DNA from: CAVOGJ01 sp963695405
GTDB taxonomy: Bacteria; Planctomycetota; Planctomycetia; Pirellulales; Pirellulaceae
Assembly (NCBI GenBank): GCA_963695405.1
Contig: CAVOGJ010000013.1
Location: 29,242-93,241, forward strand
DNA: 64,000 nt
Direction of reading: 5' to 3'
Under the pieces are notes generated by a model. The model was not told the DNA's origin. It ran no database searches and saw nothing but the letters and a program-made list of their open reading frames with translations. The number at the start of each line of letters is the position of its first letter. The first letter of the stretch is position 1. The translations under genes and the position numbers were made by a program. Below are positions 7,069-15,724 of the stretch, piece by piece.

Positions 7069-9656
7069 AGCCACGCCACGCCACACAACACGACGTCTTG
7101 ATATTCCTCGTGTGTCTGTTCGGGCTCTCTGGCTTCATCGCTCGCCTATCGGCAAACGATCTGGTGCATCTAAGGGCCAACCAGGTGGGCTATCGGCCCG
7201 ACGAGAGCAAAGTCGCGATTGCCTTTTCGCATCAACCGGTCACAGGAAACTTTTTCCTGCTCGAGATGCCTTCCGGGAGAATCGTGTTCTCAGCATCTGT
7301 CGCTCCCTCACCAGCCCCCGGTTGGGGGACCTTTGAGCACCATTATCGCCTCGACTTCAGCAAGTTTTCAGCACCCGGCCGCTATCGAATGAAAATCGAC
7401 GCTACGGGTGCCATCTCGCGTCCCTTTTCCATCGGTGACGATGTGTACGGCGATCAAGTCGAGGACTTGATTCGGTTCCTGCGGCAACAGCGCTGCGGGT
7501 ACAACCCCGTGCTCGATGTGGTCTGCCATTCTCGAGACGGCCGAACCGCTTTCGGACCTAAACCCGCTGGCACCTTTGTGGATGTTACCGGCGGCTGGCA
7601 CGACGCGGGTGACCAGCTTAAGTACCTTCTCACCGGCAGCAATGCCACTGCTCGCATGTTGTTAGCGTATCAACTGGAGCCCGACAAGTTTGACGATCGC
7701 ACGGATCGACTGGGGAATCCGCTGCCCAATCAGATACCCGATGTCCTTGACGAGGCACGTTGGGGTTTGGATTGGCTCTTCAAATTGCATCCCAGCTCCA
7801 ACGAACTCTACCACCAGGTGGCGGATGATCGGGATCACAACGGCTGGAAGATGCCCGACCAAGACACCTCCGACTACGGTTGGGGTCCGAATAGCTACCG
7901 CGTTGTCTATGGCGCAGATGGCCAGTCCCAAGGGCTGCAAGAGTTCAAGAGCGAATCCACTGGCCTGGCAAACATCGCAGGTCGTTGTGCGGTCTCGATG
8001 GCAAAGGCTTGCCAAATATGGAAACAAGATCTAGATGATCCTATCTTTGCTGCCCGCTGCCTCCAGGCAGCAAGAGAGTTTTATGCGATGGGCAAGGCGA
8101 AGGAGGGCGTCCAACAAGGCAATTCTTATGGGGCTCCCTATCGCTACAGCGAGACGACATGGGCAGACGATATGGAGTGGGCCGCCGCCGAACTCTACGC
8201 TGTCACAGCGGAAGCTGCTTACCTCGAAGATGCGATCCGCTTCGCACGCCTGGCGGCCGACACTTCCTGGATGCCCTTCGAAACTGTGGGCCACTACCAG
8301 TTCTACCCTTTTCTAAACGTCGGCCATTTCGCGCTGTTCCCGCATGTCGATGCCGACTTCCAGCGGGTACTGGCCGGCTACTATCGCTCCGGCATCGAGG
8401 CCACGCTTGCCCGGGCAAAGAAGAATGCCTTCGGCGTGGGTGTCCCGTTTGTCTGGTGTTCTAATAACTTGACCACGGCGTTAATCACGCAAATCTTGCT
8501 ATACGAGCGCATGACAGACGACCTGCAATATCACGGCTACCTACTCGCTCTTCGCGATTGGCTTTTCGGATGCAATCCATGGGGCACAACGATGTTCACG
8601 GGGATTCCGCATGATGGTGAATTTCCCGAGGATGTGCACACCGCGGTGTGGAAACTTACGCGTCGCGCCGTGCCAGGAGGCCTGGTGGATGGGCCCGTTT
8701 ACGCCAAGGTTTATCATAGCCTCTTGGGACTGCACCTCAACGAAGCGGATGAGTTCGCCGAGTTCCAGAATCAACATGTCGTCTATCATGACGACATCGG
8801 CGACTACTCGACGAATGAACCGACGATGGATGGAACTGCGGGTGCCATCTACATGATGGCTCACTTTGGCGTCGCTCCCGACACAGCGCGGAAGGCCGCT
8901 TCCAATCGTGTGCCGGAATCAGGCGTTGATTTTCAACTCGATGAAGGCGCTATCCGCCGTGGTTCGCCTGCCCACAAGCAAATGGCCTTGCTCTTTACGG
9001 CGGACGAGCATGTCGATGGAGCGGAAGCCGTTTTCAAAACCCTGACCAAGTATGACTTGCCAGCCGCGTTTTTCCTGACCGGCAGGGCGCTTGACAAGCC
9101 CTCCATGCGCGACTGGACACGACGCGCCTTGGAAGCTGGCCATTATGTCGGACCACATTCTGACGGTCACCTGCTCTATGCCTCCTGGGAGAATCGCCAG
9201 CAGTCGCTCGTCTCGCAAGAACGCTTTCAAGCGGACTTGTATCGAAATCTTGCCGAACTTGGCGAACTGGGTGCCATTCAATCTCCGCCTATTTACTTCG
9301 TTCCGCCCTTTGAATGGCACAACGCCCAGCACACTTCCTGGGCCAAGGAGTTAGGGTGCCAGATGATTAACTTTTCAGCCGGCAGTGGTTCGCACCGTGA
9401 TTTCGCACCTGAGGACCATGAAGCTTTTGTGCCAGCGGAAGAAGTCATCCGAGATATTTTGCAATACGAACGCACCAGTGAGTCCGGGTTGAACGGTCAT
9501 TTGCTCTTATTGCACCTGGGCACAACTCGCAAAGACAAGGTGTATGCCAGACTGAGCAACCTGCTTGATGAACTCCTTGAGCGGGATTACCAAATCGTCC
9601 GCGTCGACCGCCTTCTGAGCTCCGAGAAAAATCAAGTGCTTCAGCCAACAAACTAA
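7065..9656 (+). CDS. GH9 glycoside hydrolase fused to a polysaccharide deacetylase domain
   Basis: An 863-residue secreted enzyme. Residues 1-30 are a signal peptide. Residues about 33-137 form an Ig-like cellulase N-domain (ANQVGYRPDESKVAI). Residues 140-615 are a GH9 (alpha/alpha)6 barrel, with the catalytic-base motif GGWHDAGDQLKY (D180, D183) and the acid glutamate near residue 583 in DYSTNEPTMDG. From about residue 640 a NodB-type deacetylase domain follows: TADEHVDG in place of the usual DDG motif, AAFFLTG, and the metal site H-x3-H in GPHSDGHLLY. The product would cut a beta-glucan-like or amino-sugar polymer and remove acyl groups in one polypeptide. The neighbouring PEP-CTERM gene overlaps it. 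Substrate is not determined by sequence. Confidence 0.85.
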   Translation: MKPRHATQHDVLIFLVCLFGLSGFIARLSANDLVHLRANQVGYRPDESKVAIAFSHQPVTGNFFLLEMPSGRIVFSASVAPSPAPGWGTFEHHYRLDFSKFSAPGRYRMKIDATGAISRPFSIGDDVYGDQVEDLIRFLRQQRCGYNPVLDVVCHSRDGRTAFGPKPAGTFVDVTGGWHDAGDQLKYLLTGSNATARMLLAYQLEPDKFDDRTDRLGNPLPNQIPDVLDEARWGLDWLFKLHPSSNELYHQVADDRDHNGWKMPDQDTSDYGWGPNSYRVVYGADGQSQGLQEFKSESTGLANIAGRCAVSMAKACQIWKQDLDDPIFAARCLQAAREFYAMGKAKEGVQQGNSYGAPYRYSETTWADDMEWAAAELYAVTAEAAYLEDAIRFARLAADTSWMPFETVGHYQFYPFLNVGHFALFPHVDADFQRVLAGYYRSGIEATLARAKKNAFGVGVPFVWCSNNLTTALITQILLYERMTDDLQYHGYLLALRDWLFGCNPWGTTMFTGIPHDGEFPEDVHTAVWKLTRRAVPGGLVDGPVYAKVYHSLLGLHLNEADEFAEFQNQHVVYHDDIGDYSTNEPTMDGTAGAIYMMAHFGVAPDTARKAASNRVPESGVDFQLDEGAIRRGSPAHKQMALLFTADEHVDGAEAVFKTLTKYDLPAAFFLTGRALDKPSMRDWTRRALEAGHYVGPHSDGHLLYASWENRQQSLVSQERFQADLYRNLAELGELGAIQSPPIYFVPPFEWHNAQHTSWAKELGCQMINFSAGSGSHRDFAPEDHEAFVPAEEVIRDILQYERTSESGLNGHLLLLHLGTTRKDKVYARLSNLLDELLERDYQIVRVDRLLSSEKNQVLQPTN

Positions 9657-10518
9657 TACGCTACTGGGCGGTCGGCGATCTTTACCTTCAACAGCCACTG
9701 CATGTTGTCGAATATCTCCGACCAATCAGCCGGCTGCACTTGGTCACCGTTCCTCGCATCGGTTGACGCGACTTTCGGCTGGTTGCCGTCCGAGTAGCCT
9801 ACATAACACGGGTTGCTTGGGGACACCGGGTTGCTTGGGGACACAGCACCGTTCCGGGGGGGTTGCTTGGGGACACAGCACCGTTCCGTGAGCAGGTATC
9901 CGGCTTGGCGATACGCATATACCTCATATTGCCTATGTTTCGCGTAAGGTGCTGTGTCCCCAATGCAGCCGACGTCTTCCCCCAGACGTGGTGTGTCTCC
10001 CATTTGAACCGACGTGGTGTGTCCCCATTTGAATACCTCCCCATTTGAATACCTCTCCATGCACTTCGGTGATACTGTCAAGGCTTCGCCTCGGATGCCG
10101 GCTTCCGCCGCTGGTTGGAAACACAGAGCACGGAGGGCATACCGCTTCTCTGCTTCCTCTGCGCCTCTGGTGCGCCAGGTGAAGTCTGGCTGATCTACTC
10201 AAAGGAAAGGAGTTGAGCATGATCCTTGCTTGTTAGTCATGTAGCTGACGGGGCGGGCCCGTGAAATGCTGTGTCGCCGATGCACTTTGTCCCCAGGCGC
10301 TTTGTCCCCGATGGCATTCTCCTGGTTCGGCTGCCTCCGAGCGTTTGATTTCCCTTGGTTCCAAACCACGCTCGCCGACGTTGGCAGCGACTGTCTTGCA
10401 AGCTGGTTGAATGCTCTGTCGAGCCGCCTCGTCGCTCCGCCGCCGACCATTCCCACGGTGAATGCCCCGCGTTTTTCCGGCGATGTTTGCTGATGGTTGC
10501 CCCTTGACCAGCCGATAC
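9657..10518. other. Long intergenic region rich in short repeats
   Basis: Between the GH9 gene and marR. The middle (9811-10065) is a repeat cluster described separately, and further GTCCCC-containing copies lie at 10268-10315. A minus-strand frame ending at 9653 reads NGDQVQPADWSEIFDNMQW near its end. This might be the tail of a degraded gene, but I do not recognise it. No intact gene is supported here. Confidence 0.4.
9811..10065. repeat. Cluster of short direct and inverted repeats
   Basis: GGTTGCTTGGGGACAC occurs at 9811, about 9829 and 9861. GGGGACACAGCACCGTTCC occurs at 9837-9855 and 9870-9888. Its inverted core GGTGCTGTGTCCCC is at 9948-9961, so these can pair into a large hairpin. 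From about 9968 to 10065 follow repeats of GACGTGGTGTGT, CCCATTTGAA and TACCTC. The structure is like REP/BIME elements mobilised by REP-associated tyrosine transposases, but no transposase is seen nearby. Confidence 0.6.
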
Positions 10519-10530
10519 ATTACATGTAAA
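10519..10530. promoter_or_regulatory. Candidate MarR operator upstream of the marR gene
   Basis: Contains the palindrome TTACATGTAA (10520-10529) 44 bases before the marR start. The same palindrome, extended to 12 bp, lies upstream of the pirin gene. Shared sequence includes GTAAA followed a few bases later by GTTGG. The paired placement suggests autoregulation. Confidence 0.55.
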
Positions 10531-10573
10531 CTAGTTGGGCAGTGGCAGCAGCGGCCCGGATTAAGGAACGCCA

Positions 10574-11044
10574 ATGGCTCCAGCACTTCGTGAGGAATTA
10601 AAGAAACGCGGCCCGTTCGATTCGGTCGAACAGGAGGCGACGCTCGCGGTCCTGCGGACGAGCGATTTGCTGGAGAACCGACTCGCCCGGCTGCTGCGGG
10701 AGTACGGGTTGACCCCGACGCAATACAACGTGCTACGGATTCTGCGGGGTGAAGGAAAGCCGCTGCCTTGCTTGGAAGTCGCCAGTCGGATGATTCAGGT
10801 GGCCCCCGCAATCACGCGCGTTGTCGACCAGCTGTTGGACCAGAAGTTGATCACCAAGACGCAGTCCGCACAGGACCGTCGGGTATTCGCCATCGAATTG
10901 ACGCCCGCCGCTGGCCGCCTACTAAAAAAACTCGATACGCCGATTCTAGACTTGCATGCAGCGTTGCTGGCCGATGTGTCTCCAGCAGACCTGAAGACGC
11001 TTGTAAGGATTTTGGAGGCGGTTCGCGCGGGGATCATCGGCTAG
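10574..11044 (+). CDS. MarR-family transcriptional regulator
   Basis: A 156-residue winged-helix repressor. The N-terminal dimerisation helix is followed by LTPTQYNVLRILRGEG, then the recognition helix region LEVASRMIQVAPAITRVVDQL. The wing is TKTQSAQDRRVFAIELTPAG-like (QDRRV matches the family DRR signature). The C-terminal helix completes the dimer. It lies at the head of a marR-pirin-azoreductase set. In this family, ligands or oxidised cysteines release the repressor; no cysteine is placed here as in OhrR (C only in LPCLEV), so a small quinone or phenolic ligand is more likely. Palindromes TTACATGTAA at 10520 and TTTACATGTAAA at 11064 are the probable operators. Confidence 0.85.
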   Translation: MAPALREELKKRGPFDSVEQEATLAVLRTSDLLENRLARLLREYGLTPTQYNVLRILRGEGKPLPCLEVASRMIQVAPAITRVVDQLLDQKLITKTQSAQDRRVFAIELTPAAGRLLKKLDTPILDLHAALLADVSPADLKTLVRILEAVRAGIIG

Positions 11045-11063
11045 ATTTTTTTCAGGCGGGTAG

Positions 11064-11075
11064 TTTACATGTAAA
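11064..11075. promoter_or_regulatory. Candidate MarR operator upstream of the pirin gene
   Basis: A perfect 12-bp palindrome, TTTACATGTAAA, in the 86-base gap between marR and the pirin gene. It repeats the palindrome found upstream of marR, which points to one regulator acting on both promoters. Confidence 0.6.
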
Positions 11076-11130
11076 GTTGGTGGCGGGGTCCGGCAAAGAT
11101 TATTTTTTTACGCGAAGAGGAGGCGATGTC

Positions 11131-11931
11131 ATGGAGCTATCTCGCAGAAATGCGTTGTCAATCACGGCCGCGGGGCTCATCCATATCGCTGCGAACCCGC
11201 TGACTGTCGTCGGCCAACGGCCGATGTCGAAGGATTTATTCATTCGCCAGGCTGCGGAGCGAGGCCATACCGACCTGGGATGGCTGCATAGCTTTCATTC
11301 GTTCTCGTTCGGTGATTATTTCGATCAACGGCACATGGGCTTTCGGTCCTTGCGAGTCATCAATGACGACAAGATCGCCGCTGGGCGTGGCTTCCCAACA
11401 CACCCACACCGTGACATGGAAATCATCTCTTATGTGCTCGACGGCGCGTTGCAACACAAAGATAGCACCGGTCGCGGCGCGATCATCACGCCGGACGATG
11501 TTCAGATGATGTCCGCAGGTACGGGAATCACTCACAGCGAGTTCAATCCCTCGCATACCGAGTCGAACCACTTTCTGCAGGTGTGGATCGAGCCCGCCAC
11601 GCGAAGCGTACAGCCGCGTTACAGCGACAGCCAAGTCACGCTGGACCAAAAGCAAAACCGCTGGACGATGATCGCCGGACCGGCGGGGAGCCAGGGGGCC
11701 GTATCGATCCATCAAGATGCGAGCATTTACGCTACGAATTTGCAGGCGGGGCAGAAGGTCACTTTTACCCTCGAGCGAGGACGGCACGCCTGGCTGCAGG
11801 TCGCCCGCGGCAGCTTGGTCGTCAACGGTACAAAACTGCACAGCGGGGATGCGGTCGCGACAAGTCGCGCCACCCAGTTACACGCCGAAGCGATTGAGAC
11901 CACTGACGCTTTGCTGTTCGACCTCGCGTAG
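11131..11931 (+). CDS. Pirin family protein (quercetinase-like bicupin) with export-like N-terminus
   Basis: A 266-residue bicupin. The metal-binding cupin motif is visible as THPHRDMEIISYVLDGAL, with the third histidine in GTGITHSEFNPS, as in YhhW/pirin proteins that act on quercetin-like flavonoids. The ATG at 11131 has a GAGGAGGCG ribosome binding site. The frame is open further upstream through marR in another phase, and that extension is spurious. Residues 1-30 (MELSRRNALSITAAGLIHIAANP) look like a twin-arginine-type signal, odd because pirins are usually cytoplasmic. It lies between marR and azoR, suggesting a role in handling aromatic or quinone stress. Confidence 0.85.
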   Translation: MELSRRNALSITAAGLIHIAANPLTVVGQRPMSKDLFIRQAAERGHTDLGWLHSFHSFSFGDYFDQRHMGFRSLRVINDDKIAAGRGFPTHPHRDMEIISYVLDGALQHKDSTGRGAIITPDDVQMMSAGTGITHSEFNPSHTESNHFLQVWIEPATRSVQPRYSDSQVTLDQKQNRWTMIAGPAGSQGAVSIHQDASIYATNLQAGQKVTFTLERGRHAWLQVARGSLVVNGTKLHSGDAVATSRATQLHAEAIETTDALLFDLA

Positions 11932-11993
11932 GCCACGTCTGTGGCGTTTACATCCCATCCCACCGATCCCCGTCAACCAAACAGGAGACTCTC

Positions 11994-12620
11994 ATGGCAA
12001 CGTTGCTCTACATCGAGGCCTCACCGCGTAAAAACCGCTCAAAGTCGATCGCCGTTGCCAGGTCATTCTTGGAAAAATACCAAGCAGAACATCCGGACGA
12101 CGAGGTGGTGACGATTGACCTCTGGCATAAGGACTTGCCCGAATTCGACGGCTATACGATCGATGCGAAGTATCAAGTGCTTCATGGCCAAGACTTTGAC
12201 GCCAAACAGCAGCAAGCCTGGCAGGCAGTCGTCGCTTTGTGCGACGAGTTCAAGGCGGCCGATAAATACCTGTTCAGCCTGCCGATGTGGAACTTTGGGA
12301 TCCCCTACAAACTCAAGCATTATATCGACCTCATTGCCCAACCCGGGCAGACGTTTACCTTCTCCCCAGAGACCGGCTACAGCGGGTTAGTTACCGGAAA
12401 GCCAATTGCAGTCGTCTACGCCCGCGGCGGCGCTTACGGCAGCGCCGAAGGAAGGGGGATGGACTTGCAGAGGGGGTACATGGAGCTGCTACTGGGCTTC
12501 ATTGGTTTCACCGACGTGCAATCCATTCTCGTTGAACCAACGCTCTCCAATCCGGACGACGTTGCGAAGACCGAATCCGCTGCGATCGAACGGGCTCAAA
12601 CGATCGCCACCACTTTCTAA
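11994..12620 (+). CDS. azoR: FMN-dependent NADH-azoreductase / quinone reductase
   Basis: A 208-residue flavodoxin-like oxidoreductase that reduces quinones and azo compounds by two-electron transfer from NADH through FMN. Seen: the phosphate-binding start LLYIEASPRKNRSKSI, the FMN-binding PMWNFGIPYKLKHYIDLIAQPGQTF region, and GLVTGKPIAVVYARGGAYG, all typical of AzoR. Length matches the family. It sits 62 bases after the pirin gene with an AGGAG ribosome binding site, so it is likely co-transcribed and under the same MarR control. Quinone detoxification is the family role; the azo activity is incidental. Confidence 0.9.
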   Translation: MATLLYIEASPRKNRSKSIAVARSFLEKYQAEHPDDEVVTIDLWHKDLPEFDGYTIDAKYQVLHGQDFDAKQQQAWQAVVALCDEFKAADKYLFSLPMWNFGIPYKLKHYIDLIAQPGQTFTFSPETGYSGLVTGKPIAVVYARGGAYGSAEGRGMDLQRGYMELLLGFIGFTDVQSILVEPTLSNPDDVAKTESAAIERAQTIATTF

Positions 12621-12715
12621 ACCGATCACTAACTCGGCTGAGGAACGCCTTCACCGATCTGGCTGCGGCCCGAACGGTTCGTTCACAGGTACACCGCCCC
12701 TACGGGACCAAAATC

Positions 12716-12895
12716 ATGATTGCCATTCGGCGCTCCGCTGACCGAGGTCATGTTGACCAGGGTTGGCTAAAGTCCTACCACTCCTTCTCCTTTCCAGCTA
12801 TTAGCATCCCAACCAAATGGGCTTTCGCTCTCTCCGTGTGATCGGCGGATGGAATGAGTTTCAAGTTGCAGAAGGCCGGATCTGGCCAACAGACT
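12716..12895 (+). pseudogene. Broken second pirin gene (N-terminal fragment)
   Basis: An ATG at 12716 begins MIAIRRSADRGHVDQGWLKS, then YHSFSF, the conserved pirin N-terminus. The frame is lost inside the next segment. Resuming one frame over gives MGFRSLRVIGGWNEFQVAEGR, the following pirin motif. Nothing pirin-like is seen beyond about 12895. It is a truncated and frameshifted paralogue right after azoR, likely a relic of a duplicated redox cassette. Between 12621 and 12958 nothing else is recognised. Confidence 0.75.
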
Positions 12896-12958
12896 GGTAG
12901 TGTGTCGCCCGCCAGTAGGCGTCGATGTAGTCAAACTCTCCTGCAAATATTGGTTTCG

Positions 12959-15724
12959 TTATGTCCACGTCCCCGCTAGATGTTGCTGTGGACATTGCAT
13001 TCGGCCGAGACGGCCTGAAGTCGATCCCGATGCCGCATGTTCCAACTCCACTTGTGCAGCTCCATCACCGGAAAGATCGTAAGCGCCAAGAGGAACAGAG
13101 ATGCCCCAATTCTTTGGCGCGATGGGCTCGGCCTCTAATAGCATTTGGCCGAACGGCGTGTGCATGGCTGCCAAGTGAATCAGGAACGCCGTGATTGTTC
13201 CTGCCAACAAGATCGGGCTGCGTAGCGGCGACAACACCAAGGCGGATTTTGTTTCCGAGCGACAATTGCCGATGTGGATGTTCTCAAATAGCACCATCAA
13301 CAACAGCAGTGCGTTCCGAGCCGAGACGACTTCCGCGTTGCTCGCCCCGTCGGGCAGAAACCACTGGAACGTGAGAAAGCCGATCACACCCATGACCAGC
13401 GCCGCGACGATCGTGCGTTCAATCATCAATTGATTAAAAATCCGTTCGCGCGGCGAACGCGGTTTGCGTTGCAGAATGCCGCCCTCGTTTGGCTCAAATG
13501 CGAGAGCTACGTCCTGAATACCGTTCGTCACCAGGTTCAACCACAAGAGCTGAACCGGCAGCAGCGGCAGATGAGGCGTCCCCGTGGCAATCGCCAACGC
13601 CATCAGCACAAGCTCCGCTGCGCCCGTCGAAATCAGAAGGTAGATCACCTTGCGAATGTTGTCATATGCGACACGTCCTTCTTCGATGCCGCCGACAATC
13701 GTGGCGAAATTGTCATCGCTGATTACAAGCTCCGAAGCTTCACGTGCAACGTCGGTGCCGCTTTTTCCCATTGCCACGCCGATGTTCGCAACTCGCAGAG
13801 CCGGCGCATCGTTCACTCCGTCACCGGTAACCGCAACAAAATGGCCTGCTTTCCGAGCCGCCTCGACGATCTGCAGCTTCTGACGCGGGGCGACTCGCGC
13901 AAAAACACGAATGCGGCCGACGATTTCGCTCAGTTCTTCCGGCGATTTCTCCTGCAAATCGGTGCCGGTCATCACCTGGCTCTCGTCCGTGGCCAGCCCG
14001 AGATCACGAGCGATCGCCAATGCCGTGACGCGATGATCACCTGTGATCATCGACACCGAAACCCCAGCGTCGTTGCAGTCTCGGACGGCGTCTTTCACAC
14101 CCGCGCGCAGTGGGTCGATCATTCCAACGAAACCCAGAAACCGCAGGTTGGCGGGAACTGACGGGACGTCATTTGACGCAATCGGTTCGGCGAGAGTGCC
14201 GTCTGCCAACGCCAGAACACGATAGCCGTGCGCAGCCATTCGTGTCGCAGAGGCTTCCAGTTCGACTCGGTCAAACTCAACGCAACTTGATTCACTGCAC
14301 ATTGCTAACACGCGCTCGGGACCACCCTTGACGAAAACCGACACACCGTTATCGACCGCGTTAAACGAGGCGGCGAACTGATGCTCTGGTTCAAATGGGA
14401 TCTCGTTGACTTGTGGATGGAGATCGAGCGTGCTTTCACGATCCCGACCCAACTTGTGGCCAAACGACAGGAAAGCGACATCCACGGCGTCGCCACGCCA
14501 CACCCAATCACCATTTCGGTGATGTAAGTCAGCTTCGTTGCAAACAATGCCTGCCCGGGTCAACCACTCGAGAGGTTCATGGCTACCAGGCCCGATCGGT
14601 TTGTCGTGCTGTAGCACTTGGCCGTGTGGAGCGAAACCCTCGCCGGTGACTTGAAATACGTCGCCGTCGGGCAACCGCACTTCGCGCACAGTCAGTTCAT
14701 TGCACGTCAACGTGCCCGTTTTGTCCGTGGCGATCAGCGTGCAGCTTCCCAGACCCTCGACCGCGGTCAGCCGCCGTACAATCAAACCACGACGAGCCAT
14801 CCGAGTCGTGGCAATCGCTAGTGCCACCGTCATCGCCACCGGCAGTCCTTCCGGAATCGCCGAGACCGCCATGGCAATGGTGAACATGAACATTTCTGTC
14901 GGGGAATAACCACCCAGGCTAACGCCCAGGACACCAATCATTACGGCAGCCACAAGCACAGCCACGGCGATCACGCGAGTAAACCGCTCCATCCGCACCA
15001 AAAGGGGTGGCTTGCCACCACCTTCGCCGAGTACGTCCAGCGTTAATTGTCCAACGCTGGTCGCCGTGCCGGTGGCCACAACGAGCCCCTTGGCTCGCCC
15101 GCGAGTCACGATCGCACCGGCGTATGCCATGTTCAATCGGTCGGCAACCGGAACCGATTCTGCACCATTCCAAGCCGGATCTTTCAGCACGGGCATTGAT
15201 TCGCCGGTCAACAGCGACTCGTCCGATTCTAGCCCATGAGCTGACATGAGACGTATGTCGGCCGGGACTCGGTTACCCGATTCCAGCCACACCACGTCCC
15301 CCGGCACAACCTCTTCGGCACTCACCTCGCGCACATCACCGTCACGGTGTACCGATGCGCGGATCTGCAACAGCTTCCGCAGCGCGTGACTGCTTTGTTC
15401 GGCCTTCCATTCCTGATAGGCCCCGATCACAGCGTTGAGCACCAACACGCCCGCGATGAAAGCCGCATCCTTCACATCGCCGATCGCCACGGAGACGATC
15501 GCGGCCAGCGCCAGAATGTAAATCAGCGGACTGCTAAACTGCCGCAACACGATCTGCCACAATGCCGCAGGAGGCCTCTGCGGCAGTTTGTTTGGACCGT
15601 ATTCACTCAACCGAGCCTTCGCTTCGGCTTCACTGAGTCCGTGTTCGGTGGCATTCAGTTGCTTTGAAACCTCGGCCAAACCAAGCGAGTGCCAGGCCGC
15701 GGCAGCTTGTTGTCGTTGGTTCAT
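12959..15724 (-). CDS. P-type cation (calcium-type) ATPase with a 3' frameshift
   Basis: Pumps a divalent cation, probably Ca2+, across the membrane at the cost of ATP. Seen from MNQRQQ at 15724: actuator LLTGES (about 171-176), M4 motif PEGLP (291-295), phosphorylation site DKTGTLT (D334), hinge VTGDGVNDAP and the M5/M6 region NLVTNGIQDVALAFEP. These fit the P2A SERCA/PMCA-like bacterial class. The reading frame ends abnormally. After APKNWGIS the natural last transmembrane helix, LFLLALTIFPVMELHKW, lies one frame over, around 13091-13110, and would stop at 12976-12978. So a one-base insertion or two-base loss, or a sequencing error, replaces the C-terminus. An upstream in-frame start at 15787 is less likely. 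Confidence 0.9.
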   Translation of the reverse strand: MNQRQQAAAAWHSLGLAEVSKQLNATEHGLSEAEAKARLSEYGPNKLPQRPPAALWQIVLRQFSSPLIYILALAAIVSVAIGDVKDAAFIAGVLVLNAVIGAYQEWKAEQSSHALRKLLQIRASVHRDGDVREVSAEEVVPGDVVWLESGNRVPADIRLMSAHGLESDESLLTGESMPVLKDPAWNGAESVPVADRLNMAYAGAIVTRGRAKGLVVATGTATSVGQLTLDVLGEGGGKPPLLVRMERFTRVIAVAVLVAAVMIGVLGVSLGGYSPTEMFMFTIAMAVSAIPEGLPVAMTVALAIATTRMARRGLIVRRLTAVEGLGSCTLIATDKTGTLTCNELTVREVRLPDGDVFQVTGEGFAPHGQVLQHDKPIGPGSHEPLEWLTRAGIVCNEADLHHRNGDWVWRGDAVDVAFLSFGHKLGRDRESTLDLHPQVNEIPFEPEHQFAASFNAVDNGVSVFVKGGPERVLAMCSESSCVEFDRVELEASATRMAAHGYRVLALADGTLAEPIASNDVPSVPANLRFLGFVGMIDPLRAGVKDAVRDCNDAGVSVSMITGDHRVTALAIARDLGLATDESQVMTGTDLQEKSPEELSEIVGRIRVFARVAPRQKLQIVEAARKAGHFVAVTGDGVNDAPALRVANIGVAMGKSGTDVAREASELVISDDNFATIVGGIEEGRVAYDNIRKVIYLLISTGAAELVLMALAIATGTPHLPLLPVQLLWLNLVTNGIQDVALAFEPNEGGILQRKPRSPRERIFNQLMIERTIVAALVMGVIGFLTFQWFLPDGASNAEVVSARNALLLLMVLFENIHIGNCRSETKSALVLSPLRSPILLAGTITAFLIHLAAMHTPFGQMLLEAEPIAPKNWGISVPLGAYDLSGDGAAQVELEHAASGSTSGRLGRMQCPQQHLAGTWT

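Noticed and set aside
10768..11130. N-terminal extension of the pirin protein
   Set aside because: It overlaps marR in another frame. The ATG at 11131 has a strong ribosome binding site and gives the family's normal length.
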